Positions 34,911 to 46,596 of a stretch of 64,000 bases of DNA are shown one piece after another (position 1 is the stretch's first letter; every line of letters begins with the position of its first letter). Source of the DNA: Cordyceps javanica (Eukaryota > Ascomycota > Sordariomycetes > Hypocreales > Cordycipitaceae); assembly GCA_036850795.1 (NCBI GenBank), contig JAAECO010000003.1, positions 3,658,001 through 3,722,000 on the forward strand, read 5' to 3'. The position numbers and the translations under genes were made by a program. The notes below the pieces were generated by a model that saw only the letters and a program-made list of their open reading frames with translations, was not told where the DNA came from and did not search any database.

Positions 34911-36002
34911 TCAGTAATCATAAAAGCCCTTGCCACTCTTCTTACCGAGCCAGCCAGCATCAACCATCTTTCCGAGAAGGACGCTGGGGCGGTACTTGGA
35001 GTCGCCAGTCTCGTTGTAGAGAACCTTCATGATTGAGAGACAAGTGTCGAGACCAATAAAGTCGGCGAGTTGAAGAGGGCCCATGGGAACGTTGGTGCCG
35101 TTCTTCATGATCGCGTCGATGGAGTCGCGGTCGCCTACGTTGGTCTCGAGGCAGATGACGGCCTCGTTGATGTAAGGCATCAGGATGCGGTTGGCCAGGA
35201 AGCCAGGGGTATCTGCAGAGACGGAGGTGATCTTGCCCATCTTCTTGCAGAACTCGATGGCGGTGTCCAGAGTCTCCTTGCTGGTCTGGAGGCCGCTGAT
35301 AATCTCAACACCCTTCTGGATAGGGACAGGGTTCATGAAGTGGGTGGAGACGACGCGGGACGAGGCCGAGGTGTCGGTAGGGTCGGTGGTAGTGGCGGCG
35401 GCAATCTTGGTAATGGAGATGGAAGAGGTGTTGGTGGCGAGAATGGCGTGCGAAGGGCAAATCTTGGCAAGGTTGGCGAATATGTCAAACTTGAGCTGAG
35501 GGATCTCGGGAACAGCCTCGATGACAAAGTCGACGGAGGAGAGGTCCTCGACCTTGGTAGAGCCGGTCAGGCGGCCACGAATCTCGGTAGCCTGATCCTT
35601 TGTGATTCTCTCCTTGGCGACATCCTTTGCGAGGAGCTTGTCTAAGATGTAGTGTAAGCGAGTGGCCTTGGAGCTCGGGGCCGACAAAGTCGTTGCGTAC
35701 CGGCGAAAGCGAGACCCTTGGACAGAGCCTTGTCGGACGCATCTACGATTGTGACCGGGACATTAGCCCTCTGCGCAGCAACGAGAGCGATTCCGAGACC
35801 CTTGTAACCCAATTAGCTGCTGCAGTTCTGTTCTTCAACCTCGTTGATTCTCGTCACATGCGGGCACGGTGCTTACCATCTGGCCGGCGCCAACGACGCC
35901 GAGCTGCTTAACCTCCGCTGCATACTGGCGACGGGTGGTGCTGAAGCTGCGAGCCTGGCGGGAGACGTGCAGCGCACGCATGCGCAGAGTTGAGGCGGCC
36001 AT
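34911..36002 (-). CDS. 3-hydroxyacyl-CoA dehydrogenase, 318 aa, mitochondrial-type
   Basis: Three exons: 36002-35877, 35800-35701, 35641-34911, with GT-AG introns of 76 and 59 bp. The N-terminus (MAASTLRMRALHVSRQARSF) is basic and hydroxylated with no acidic residue, as in a mitochondrial presequence. The Rossmann motif GAGQMG (residues 38-43) is cut by intron 1 between Met and the last Gly. Further blocks are VDFVIEAVPE, ILATNTSSISI, the catalytic-His segment STHFMNPVP, DTPGFLANRI and the C-terminal dimer domain with GPLQLADFIGLDT, ending KKSGKGFYDY. It oxidises L-3-hydroxyacyl-CoA with NAD, the third step of beta-oxidation, probably short-chain in the matrix (fungal HadA/HbdA-type). Its start is divergent from tof1 and its 3' end faces the acyl-CoA dehydrogenase. 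Confidence 0.93.
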
Positions 36003-36695
36003 TCTTGCGGTTTCGGTGTGAATTGGGGTGGTCAGTGATGATGTTCGGATGCGAATGGCTAAGCCGATGTTTGCTGGGCACGGGTTACGGGTTTGAGGGC
36101 CAAGAGCGGCGGGCGTCGCGGGTAATCTCGGCTTTCACACCGTTGACAGTAATTTTCGCGGGGGGGAGCAGTCAGTGGCTAGCCGATTCCGAGCTCCAAA
36201 GTGGCCGCCGACCTGCGTTGTTAGCTACCTACCTACTGACGTTGGTCTGGCAAGGTACCTACGAGGGTACTTAGGTACCTAGCATTAGCAGGTGCCTCTG
36301 TAAGTACAGATTTTTAGCACGTTTGAGACGCCAAAAACGACCCCAAGGGAACCCCGCTCTCCAAATTCAGTGCCTTTTCACAGTGGCCCTAAGTACCTTA
36401 GTTACGTAGGTAGGTAGCTGGTTATGCAGCGCTAAAATGCCTTACGGGTGCTGTCCGGGGCAAACGCGTCTTGCTCTTTTGGTAGCTAGTGGTGGGCATG
36501 TACCTCTTTTGCTCGTTTGGGCGACAAGGTACTTTCCCAATAAATGCCGTTGCTACTTAACGCAACGCTGCGACGCGTCTCACGCCTACCGACGCGTAAA
36601 TTGCTCCAGACTGCAAGCCAGGCTAGACAGTTACCACAAACGCCGCCCATTGTCGATACATACGATCCTCTGTTTCGCGGCAAACACCGTTCATT
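36003..36695. promoter_or_regulatory. Divergent promoter region with AGGTACCTA repeats
   Basis: This spacer is shared by the hydroxyacyl-CoA dehydrogenase (-) and tof1 (+). It contains clusters of GGTACCTA, CCTACCTAC and TAGGTAGGTAG words at 36215-36300 and 36390-36425. Control of either gene by these is inference. Confidence 0.5.
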
Positions 36696-39600
36696 ATGGA
36701 GCTGCCGGACGGAGGACACGACATTGTCCATCCTGAAGTCAGAGCGCACATCACCAGTCTTATTTCCGCCGTTAGTTTTGCCTCAACTTCTCACCTACCC
36801 GCTCCTGTACTAATTCAGCGTCTGCTAGCTCGGAGGAATCAGCACCGACGACGATGGCCAATATCAGCTTGGTGACGATGCTCTCGAGGTCTTGCGCGAC
36901 ATCAAACGATGGATCCGATTCTATGACGAAAAGACGAACCGAATGGATGTTGCGCGATGTCTCTACGAGGGCAACATTATACAGGGCGACCTGATCCCCA
37001 TCCTGGCAAAATGGCCCGAAGACTCGATGGACAACAAGTTCAAAAGCAGAATCGTGCTGTCCTGCTTCGAAGTCCTGGTTCCACTTACTTGGCCAATTGA
37101 CCAAGACAAGGAGAAGATGACCGTCAACCATCACAGACACATTCCCGTCCTCGAACTTGCCCAGTTGCAGTATAAAAGCGCCATCATAAACTTTGACGGT
37201 GCCAGACTCTTGCACTCGGCCGTAAGATCTGCTCTCCCCTCCATGGCCATGCCCATTTCCGATCGAACCCCGAGAGACCAGGGCATCATCAAGCTCGTTC
37301 TCTTCTTCCTGCGAAATATGGCCATGATTGCGCCGTCGCCTGGTGTCAAGTTTGATGGCGACGAGACCCAGATTTCTCGTTCCACCACGATAGACGCCTT
37401 CTCCTACCAAGATGTCTTCATTGTTCTGCTCACCATCGCGTCCAACATGGGCGAAGATTTCAGAACCGAGGATACAACTGTCATGGAAATTTTGTACCAC
37501 CTTGTGAAGCAAGTCGATGTTGACACGCTTTTCATGGATGAAAGCCAATTGAACAAGGCCAAGGCAGGAGAGCTGTCGAGTCTCATGAAGAAGGAATCTG
37601 CCATGCTCCAGGCATCCAATAGAAAGGGTCCTACAAGGCATAACCGTTTCGGAACCATGGTCTGGGTCAAGCGAGAAGACGGCAAAATGACGTCCCTATC
37701 AGGACAGGATGCGCTGGCGGATGCCTCGGCGAGAAACAAAAAGATGGATGACAGCAAGACTTTCCGCCCTGCTCGGCGGGGTAAAAAGGAAAATAAGGAC
37801 GAAAAGGACCTGGGTCTTCCGACAGCTTTGACTCCAAGCGCAGCCAAGCAGCTTCGTGCATTTGTGGAGGAGTTTCTCGATTCCGGCTTCAACCCCTTGT
37901 TTCTGCATATCCGCAAATCTATCGACCGGGAAGCACCACATATCATGGCTTTTCATAGGCGCCAGTTCCTCTACCTCATCTCTTGGTTCCTCGAAGCAGA
38001 ACGATTGCGCCGCAAACGCAGCAAGGGGAAGGGGAAGGGCACCGCGGAGGAAGTCAGCAGTTTCAATCTGATAGCGAGCGTCTTGAATCAAGAAATGTTC
38101 ATTACGCTCAGCAAAGGACTTCACGAATCGTACGACTACAAAGATTGGCATTCGCTATCCGCGGCGATGCGCTGCTTCACTCAAATCCTGCTCACAATTC
38201 AAGAAATGGCGGAAGAGGGAACCGAAGACGATCAGGAAATCGCAGAAAACGTTTTGAGCCGTCTCTTCTACGAAGAATCAACACACGACGTAATAGCCAA
38301 CATTGCACGAACGTACAAAGACCAGGGCTTCGAATACCTCGACGCCGCCACGGAATTGGTACATCACTTCTTGCGTGTTCTAGAAGCATACTCAAAGCAA
38401 AATTCCGACATGCAGATTCGATCCAGGAAACGCGCGCGGAGAAAGAAGAAGGCGGAGACCCAGCAAAACGGCGTTGACGATGAACAAAACGACGACTCCG
38501 AACAAGACGAAGCAGCTGTGGAGCGGACCTCAAAGGAACGGAAATTCGACTTCAACCGGTTTACATCACGTTTCACACCTCAGGGCGTGGTAGATACGTT
38601 TATCGCGTTTACCAAGTACTATCGTGAGCTCAACAATGTGCAACTAAAGCGAGCGCATCGATACTTTTACCGACTAGCGTTCAAGCAAGATATGAGCGTG
38701 ATGATCTTCCGAGTTGATGTGCTTCACATGCTGTCAAACATGGTCAAGGGCCCGGATGCTTTGGATACGTCTTCAAAAATGTTCAAAGACTGGGAAGAGT
38801 TGATCAAACAGCTTTTCCGTAAATGCTTCAAGAAGATTGCAGACCGTCCCGAGCTTATTGTTGAAATGCTGTTTAGCAAGCTCCCTGCGACTGCTTTCTT
38901 CCTTGAATACGGCTACGACAAACAGACGTCTGCCCTCAGGGCACAACCTCGCCCCGCTGCTGAACTAGTTTTCAAGCACACCACCGAGCATGATCAACAG
39001 GTCGGCATCGCAGTCGGCGCTTTGCTCGACAAGAATGAAGCAGATCACGTCCAGTGGGTAAAAAATGTTCTGAACACTGCAGAAATTGAACGCCGCTCTT
39101 GGAGCAACGCGAACGATGGACTGCTCGAAACAGAGACACCCTCGGATGATGCCGAAGCGGGCGAGATGCCACAAGAACCCGAACTCCCGCCAATATTTAC
39201 TGTTCGTCCGGATAGCGCCGCGAGGCGATCGGCGATGCTCAAGAATCCCTATCTGCGCCTCTTGCTGAACCTCGCTGGTGCGCGGCTCCTGGGCCCTGCG
39301 ACTGAGGAGACACTGGATTCAATCTGGATCATCCCAGCTGAAATCACCGCAGACCAGCTGAAAGATGCGCTTCACTATATCAACCAAGCAGAATTTAGTC
39401 CGCTCACATTTGAGGACGGAGCTTCTGCTGAGCAACAGCTGAAGCGCAAGACGGTCCCGCGTAAGAAGGCGGCTTTTGATGACGACAATGCTGATGACGA
39501 CGACGGCCTCGATGACTTTTTGGACGATGGTGTCATGTTTCCTGCAGGCGGGCCCACAGCGCGACGAGTGATTGATGAAGCGAAGAGGCCCAAGAAATCT

Positions 39601-40233
39601 CGGAAAAAGCGAAGCGCGTCACAGGAAATTGACGACCAAGAACGCGAAGACCGTGCTCGTAAGCGGCGGGATAAAGAAAGGGAAAAGGCCCTCAAAATCA
39701 AATCTGCCCTCTACGTAAAAGCTGGGGACGACGACTTCGACTCTGACGAGGACGAAGCATTCTTTGCGCGGGAGCGTGCCATCAAGTCCCGAGCAGAGCA
39801 GGCCGCCAAGTCTGCCGTACGAGGCTTCGCGGACGATGATGACACTGCGTTTGTGCGCCGTGCTGCAAAGCGCAAATCGAAAGCGCTACTGCATGACGAT
39901 AGTGGTGACGAGGACGAACTCGATGATATCAATTTCACGCAGCACACACTTGGCAGCCAGATTACAGCAGACGGCAGTGAAACCGAAGATATTGTCGAGG
40001 ACGGTAGCGAGAAGGAGAGGCCCAAGAGACGAAGACTTAGTCCAGCCACAGAAGACGACGAAGACGCGGGTATGGGCGGTCTTGATGACGAAGAGGCTGT
40101 CGCCTCCGAGACTGTGGCAGCGATCGCTGAGCGCAGCGATGGCGAAGAAAACGGTACTGCGGTGCCAACTTCCACAGCCCGGAGGGCGCGCGTCCGAGGT
40201 GGCTTCGTCATTGACAGTGACGATGATGAATAA
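36696..40233 (+). CDS. tof1: Topoisomerase 1-associated factor 1 (Tof1/Swi1/Timeless), about 1159 aa
   Basis: Exon 1 (36696-36770) encodes MELPDGGHDIVHPEVRAHI...; a 58-bp GT-AG intron (36771-36828) joins SLISA to LGGISTDDDGQYQLGDDALEVL in phase 0. Exon 2 (36829-40233) is one long frame. The N-terminal TIMELESS domain (about 20-300) has DIKRWIRFYDE, RCLYEGNIIQGDLIPIL and QLQYKSAIIN, which are highly typical. The middle holds the conserved helical repeats (FNRFTSRFTPQGVVDTFI). The last ~350 residues are acidic and basic low-complexity with several KRKR-type nuclear signals, ending FVIDSDDDE. With Csm3, Tof1 protects stalled replication forks and mediates the S-phase checkpoint and cohesion. Length is in the family range. 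Confidence 0.95.
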
Positions 40234-40533
40234 GAAGAAGGTGCAGTTTTCATTTTCTGGGATAATACCAGGTCGGGCGTTTGGGCAACGGGCATACTCC
40301 CCATTGAGCGAGACATTGTTAGGGCGTAATTGTATACGGGGCATAGAACGAGCGGATATAAAATGTATCAACTATATTAAATAGCATGGAAATTGTATTA
40401 GATGAATGTGATGATGACTATTTTGAAGACGGGCCACCTGCACTGGATAACCGCCATGGTATCCAAATGTGACATCAGCCACCAATACTGCGAGGCAACG
40501 AGACCAGTCTCAATGCGTGTTTATACACCCGTT

Positions 40534-42813
40534 TTACCTTTGCGTCGCGCTTGGTCTGCGCCCTGCGCTGCGTCTGGTCGCCGTGCTCTGCCCGCTGGGC
40601 ATGCGGCCCAGCTCGGCCATGTCTTCCTGGCTCTTGCGTGGACTGCCCGGGCTCGCAAAGACGCCGTCATGGGTCACGCTACCCCTGCGGCGACGGAACG
40701 CGCTGCCAGGCCCGGGCGAGACGTCGTCGCGGCTGCCGGGACGCATTACACCATGGCTTCGGGAACGCTGCGGCTCGGCGCTACCGTTGCTGTTTCGTGG
40801 CGTGGTGGCTTCGCCGTCGGACGAGGCGACGACGGCGCCGCCCCAGGCGCCGCCGATGCCCTCCATGGTGAAGTCGGACGCGGTGGGGGCGTCGAGCAGC
40901 GCGAGCTCCTGCTGGCTGAAGAAGCGCGGCAGCAGCACGGCGCGGATGGGGATCAGCGCGAGGATGAAGACGGGGAAGCCGACGGCGGCGACGGTCTGCG
41001 TAATGGCAAACGTGGCGGCGAAGCCGACGAGCTCCACGGCAACAAACCACCATATGGCGGCACGGCGCTCGACAGCGCGCAGCGGGGCGGCCGTGGGCGT
41101 GAGGTGGCGGTCGCGGGCGAGGAACATGAGCTTGGTGGTGATGCCGTTGGCCTCGAGCGCCTGAAAGCCCATGATGAAGAAGAGCCCGGCGAGGACGCCG
41201 TGGGGGATGAGGTGGAGGACGACGAGCAGCGGGCCCGTCATGGTGCCGAGGGTAAGCAGACCCTGGGCGAGGTTGGAGACGCGCTGCTCGACGACGTGGG
41301 TGGCCTCGAAGGCGAAGTCGCCCTTGTCGTTGCCCTTCTCGTCGAGCTGCTTGACGGACCGCGTGACGCAGAGGGACTCGGTGTGGAAGGGCGCCTGCGG
41401 GATGAGCCCGTTGGGGAAGGGCAGCCCGAGGAGACCGGCGACACCAGTGGTCAGCCCCAGCAGGAACAGGTCCCAGTGAAAGCCGGCGGGTTTGCGGAGA
41501 GGGAACTCGCTGCCTTGGGCAATGAGCGACGAGACTGGAGAGGGGAGCTGTTGTTAGTACAGATAACGTAGTAGAGACGGCGACTGGGAGGGGGGCTTCT
41601 CGTTTTGCCTTACCATTGTGGTCGAACCAGAAGAGAATGGTGAGCAGAATGGCAAAGGGCAGCGCCGTGAAGACGTCGCCGACGCTGAGCTCCCAAAATT
41701 TGACGACCCAACTGCGCTGGATGGTCGGCTCGAACGCGATGCCGGTAGGCAGACGCTGCAGCGGCACTTCCTGCATGCGGCCAAAGTGCACGAAGCCGGT
41801 GAAGAAGACAATCGTGAGCGGCGTGCCGTAGTCCTTGAGGAAGACGCGGACCTCGTGGCGGAAGAGGCTGCTGGTGCCGAGCTCGGCGCAGATGTAGGCG
41901 ACGATGAAGACGAGGAGGGCAACAGCAATGGAGAGGTAAAAGTCTGCGCCGTGACCGAGCCTCTCGAGGACCTGCACGCCCTTTTGCAGGTAGATGCAGG
42001 CGACGTAGAAGCCAAAGATGTCGCACGGGAAGCGCGTCACCCAGCGGAGCCAGTTGCACGAGTTGGCGACGGCGAGAATCCAGTGCAGAATGAGGGACCA
42101 TCTGGGGGGGCGGAAATGGATCGGGTCAGCATTCGAACTGAATGACCTGGTCTTGTCCGTGTTATAAAAAGACTTACATGCCGATCCAGCCCATGAAGCC
42201 AAGGTAGTCGACGCCCGTCGGATGCATAATGTCGTAGACGGTGCTGCGGTTGGTTAGCGACACAATGCGCTTCTGGTGCGAGATGGGGAGACGCCGAGCC
42301 GCGTACTAGTTGAAGACAGTGATTGGTCCAGTCACGCCAACAATGACGAGTGGCTGCGCAGCCGCCAGAGCAAATACGACGGATCCAAGAACGGACGATA
42401 GCAGCACCTCGTTGACGCCATAGTTTGATGCCGTGTTTTGGAACATGTCCAGGGAAAAGGCCAGAGCGGGTAAGATGCTGCACGTGAACAACAACTTTAG
42501 CACATGTAGATGATGCATATGATTGAATAATTGGGAATGGAATCTCGCTTCTCCCTTACTTGGCAAAGTACATATACACCGTGGCCGGGACAACGCGATA
42601 GTCCCAAGCGTCTGTCCAGTCGCTCGGATAGTAGGGCGTGCGCCGGCGAAGGTCATTGATCATGCCGCGAAAGGGATGAATATGCCACCATGCTGCACTC
42701 TGACTCTCCTTCTTCTTGGCCGTCGCGGCTGTTGGCATTTGCGGCGCCTGCTGTTCAGTCACTGGGAGGACATGGGCCTCGTCGGGGCCATGAGCCGTGG
42801 CAGTGGTGTCCAT
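40534..42813 (-). CDS. bor1: Bor1-type anion/borate transporter (HCO3- transporter/SLC4 family), 659 aa
   Basis: Five exons: 42813-42560, 42477-42307, 42243-42178, 42101-41614 and 41534-40534, with GT-AG introns of 82, 63, 76 and 79 bp that rebuild family blocks at each junction: YFA|NILPALAFSLDMF, TGPITVFN|YTVYDIM, GWIGI|WSLILHWILA and FDHN|VSSLIAQG. About 10-12 transmembrane segments are visible, with FRGMINDLRRR before the first and LIPHGVLAGLFFIMGFQALEANGI in the core. The final ~110 residues are a Ser/Arg/Gly-rich cytoplasmic tail after LPRFFSQQELALLDAP. Fungal members export borate or move bicarbonate-like anions across the plasma membrane; substrate here is inferred from the family. 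The gene is unusually GC-rich, which creates long shadow frames on the other strand. Confidence 0.92.
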
Positions 42814-44081
42814 GACGTCGCTGTTGAAGCCCGTCGCTGTGTTGCTGATTGAGGTCTCTCAAACTTGACAATGAAACGGAGAGTAAATAGGAACGATCGG
42901 AGAACCCAATTGGTCACGTCTTCTTTTTCTGTTGTTCCTCTCTTTATTGAACAGGGCCGTCCCTGGAAATGAGCGGCATTATAGCACGTCCGTCCCCTGT
43001 CGAGGTCAGAGGTCGCGCTTCTCAAGGTCGCGCGTTTGGGCCGGCGTGACTCAACAAAGGCGGGACAAGAGAAATAGGTAGCGGGGCTATGGAAACCGTA
43101 TGGGCCAGATCGAAGAGACGAATTGGCACTCGCTCTATGGCCTGTAGCGATGCGACTGCGATGTACGGAAAATGAAGGCGTAAAGTGGGAGGAGATTAAG
43201 GTTTGCTGCGCCTGAGAACTGCCCTAGCCTACTGAGTAGGCTCTTGGCATGAGTCGGCACTTAGTAAAGCGCTGGTGTAGGCGGCGCGACCTCTGACTCA
43301 AGTTCAGGCTAACACTGTGATTCGCTCCTCTACCTTGTAATCAGTCAGGGTGGCAACTAATACATGGAGATTTTCACCCGAGAAAGCCGTGCGTGAGACA
43401 TTTACATTTATGACCATCTTGAATATGGAAGAAGAGTGTCTGCAGCGAGCTGGAAAGGCATAAGTCCTGAGCTTCCTGAAGCCCTCGCTCCTTCTCAGTA
43501 GAAAAGTAGTATGACCCGCGTTGTAACGGCTATCGGCACATTGCCCGAATTTGAACAGACTGCAAAGAAATTCTTCATTATGATTATTTTCAGATAATTA
43601 CTATTTGTGTTACAGGCATCCAACGCATCTGTTCGAGAATCACTAGCCAGACGTTTCAGGCAACTGTCGGTTTGCTTTATTCGATGCCCCTCATGAGGCA
43701 AGAGACCAAAACTTGTGTAGATGGAGGTGAAGACCACTAAACAGTTGATGAATGACACTGCCGACTTTGCAGGCACTGTGCTGCATTTTGCGAGGAATTG
43801 AGTAAGTCAAGGCCACAGTTTCCCCATGTATCCTCGGGATCGCCGTGGAGGAGCACGACTGTGGATTATCGAAATGGTCTTACTCTGGATAGATGGGCCA
43901 AGAACTCTGCCTTTGTCATTGAATGAAGCATGTCGAGGAAGCATGCTTTATTGAAAGTCTCGAGGATGAACATCACTCCCTTATACTGAATGATGCCCAC
44001 CCCACACAGCCTCCGCATAGCGAGAATAAATACGGGTAATATCTAATAATATACATATTTCGTTTTCGTGGCGCGTCAAGT
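42814..44081. other. Intergenic region (1.27 kb)
   Basis: This holds the upstream region of the Bor1-type gene and the 3' flank of the next MFS gene. A 93-codon minus-strand frame (43776-43495) with a hydrophobic N-terminus starts with GTG, not ATG, and is not called. Nothing else is supported. Confidence 0.5.
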
Positions 44082-45853
44082 TCATCGCTCAGTTTCGTCC
44101 TCCGACTCCATCAGCTTGGACGGCAACAGTGCCGTGCTCAGTACGCAACCCAAGGTGATGCCACCAGCCAGGTACAAAACAGCATTCACGTCACCACCAT
44201 CGCCGTTCTTTGCCCTGCCATACAAGCTCTGCGCTATCAGGGGACTGACAATGCCGAACAATCTGCCCCAGAATCCTGCGATGCCGCACGCGGCGCCACG
44301 TATCGGCGCCGGGAACGCTTCTGGTGTCCAGCCGTACAAGACGGCGTTGAACATGGACTGGAAGAAATACTCGAGCGTGAACAGTCCTTCTCGTTTGGCG
44401 ACTGAGTCGACAGTTGCCAGCAGAAATATAGATGTGCCCATGAGGGCCGATGAGAATACCATGGTCCACTTTCGGCCGAACGCTGGCACATTGTACATGA
44501 GAGCGCCGGCAAAGACACCGAGAATGCCCGGCGCATATGTGTAAATGTAGGCGGCATATGTGAATTTGAGGCTCACATTGGCGGCGCCATTCTTGAGAGC
44601 GAGGATTCTGGGCAAATAGAAGCCCGCGACGGTAAACCCAGAGAAGTCCATGGCATACGTCAACCACACCAAGATGGTCAATCGGGCCATGCCCCAGCTA
44701 CTGAAGAAGACTTTGTAAGGAGACAAGGCCTTGGCGATTCTCGCATATGCACTGTTGCGATCATCCGTTCCCGGGATCAAAACATCAGACTGAGAGCTCC
44801 TCCTGCTGCTGATTTCCGTCTCGTAGTCGCGCTCAACCGTCTCAAACACCTCGGCCGTGAGACGACAGTCGCTCCCCTTGCCGCCCGTAATGTATCGCAT
44901 GGTGGCGATGGCCTCGGCGTCGCGGCCCGAGTAGACGAGGAACTTGGGCGTCTCCTTGAACGTGAAGACCAGGAAGCGGAGCGCAAACACGGCCAGCGAG
45001 AGCGCGCCGGTGGTGAAGAGCACATAGCGCCAGCCCTTGTTGCTGTTTCTCGCGCAGCAGCGCGCGCCGGCGGCGACGTCGACGTCGTGGCACGAGGGGA
45101 GCGGATCCGGCTCGGAGAAGTTGGGCGAGCACGAGTAGTTGGGGATGAAGCCAAAGGCGATGGCGCTCGAGACGATGACGCCGAGCGGCTGGAAGAGCGA
45201 CAGGCACGCGAGCAGGAAACGGCGGTTGCGAGGCACAAACTCGAGAAAGATGGCCGAGTCGACCGGGATGTTGCCGCCCACGCCGAAGCCGACAAACGCC
45301 GTGAGGACGAGAAAGGTCGTGTACGTCTCGGAAGCGCCGAGGCACAGGCCAAACACGGACGAGACCAGGCATGTCAGGTTGAACGCCCATCTACGGCCTG
45401 GTTCATGGTTAATATTACCTCGCCTCGTTGCATTAGACAAGAACAACGGCCGGCGCGCGCGCGACCGGGGGGCGGCTCTGGAGACGTACCGATGATATCC
45501 GCCATGAAGCCCCAGAAAAAGGCACCGGCCGTGAGGCCAGCGTTGAAGCTGGTGGCAATGTTGCCCGACCTGCCGTCGCCAAAGCCCAGCTCCTGCTGCA
45601 GCGGGCTCAGGACGAGGCCAAACGCCTGCGCCCAGAGGAGGTCGATGAAGTAGCCGCAGCCGCAGAGCGCCCACACGCACCACTGGTACCGGCCCATGCC
45701 GTACGAGTCGATCTCGCGGTTGATGAGGGTGCATTTCCGCTGGTAGAGCGACAGCCCGCGAAGATCGGACAGGTCCATGGTTGATGATGGCTGCTCGACA
45801 AGGCCGACAGAAGCGGTCGAGTCTGTCGAGGTCAGCGTCTTTGTCTTATACAT
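44082..45853 (-). CDS. MFS transporter (sugar-porter/SV2-like), 559 aa
   Basis: Exon 1 is 45853-45490 and exon 2 is 45397-44082, separated by a 92-bp GT-AG intron that joins ADIIG to RRWAFNLTCLV in phase 1, restoring the MFS loop motif (D-x-x-G-R-R) between TM2 and TM3. The start is the first ATG (MYKTKTL); MDLSDL 25 codons later (45778) is an alternative. About 12 membrane spans are seen, with a large polar insert between TM1-2-type blocks (SCSPNFSEPDPLPSCHD, three Cys) that probably faces outside, a long cytosolic central loop, and YGWTPEAFPAPIRGAACGIAGFWGRL near TM11. The family is common in Pezizomycotina plasma membranes. The substrate cannot be inferred. It is co-oriented with the next MFS gene but 744 bp away. 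Confidence 0.88.
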
Positions 45854-46596
45854 TGCTTTTTTTTTCTTCTTTCCAAGACAAAGAGCCGCAGCCACCAAAT
45901 GGGATTTTTTTTTTAATTCAACGATCGTGGAAGAAAAAAGAAAAAGAAGCAATCACGGAAAAAAAAAAGAAGGCGATCATAGTAAATGTCATGATCTATG
46001 CTCCTTTATGTATGACGTGGGCGTTGCTGCGCTAGCTGCCCAGCCGTCCGTCACGGGCAGGCGTCATGCATTCGGCACGCTGGTGCGACGACTGGAGATC
46101 GAGAAAAAGGCAGCATGCGATCTTCGCATTTTCTCTGACCGATAAAAACGCAACCGGCGATGGGGAAAAAAATAGTTCTCAGCCTTTGACGGAACCCGCT
46201 AGCTTAAAACGTGGCACGCAACAGCGCCGTCTGAAAGACGGGAAAAAAGTAAGCGTCACTCGACATTGTTTGGTGTGACTAGCATTGTAGTGACTTTGGG
46301 CCATCCTTTTTTTTTCTTTTTTTTTTCATATGCTTTCATTCTTGATATTCCCATCATTACTATGGAAAATTCACCTTCATCTATTCATCAAATTCTTGGT
46401 CGGCCTGCTCGAGCCCGCCCATTCGGCTATCGTTGCGTATACTCATTCTTGTCATCTTAAAAAAGGCCCCCCCGTCTTCGCTCGCTTTCTGCTGTAGCTT
46501 TAATTTTTGGAAATTATGATTAAAAATCTGGCAAAGACGTTGGCTGACCCTATAAACCGCCCTGGCAGCCCAGGAGCAACCGTTCCGTCGTCTTGT
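45854..46596. other. Intergenic region between two minus-strand MFS genes
   Basis: A/T-run-rich sequence (T9 near 45858, A10 near 45959, T-rich near 46307-46328). It holds the promoter of the left MFS gene and the 3' end of the right one. No gene is seen. Confidence 0.5.

Noticed and set aside
40402..41571. 389-codon plus-strand frame opposite bor1
   Set aside because: It is an antisense shadow of a GC-rich gene; the minus strand gives a complete transporter.
43495..43776. 93-codon minus-strand frame with signal-like N-terminus and several Cys
   Set aside because: It begins with GTG; the only internal ATG lies after the hydrophobic stretch, so no secreted protein is supported.
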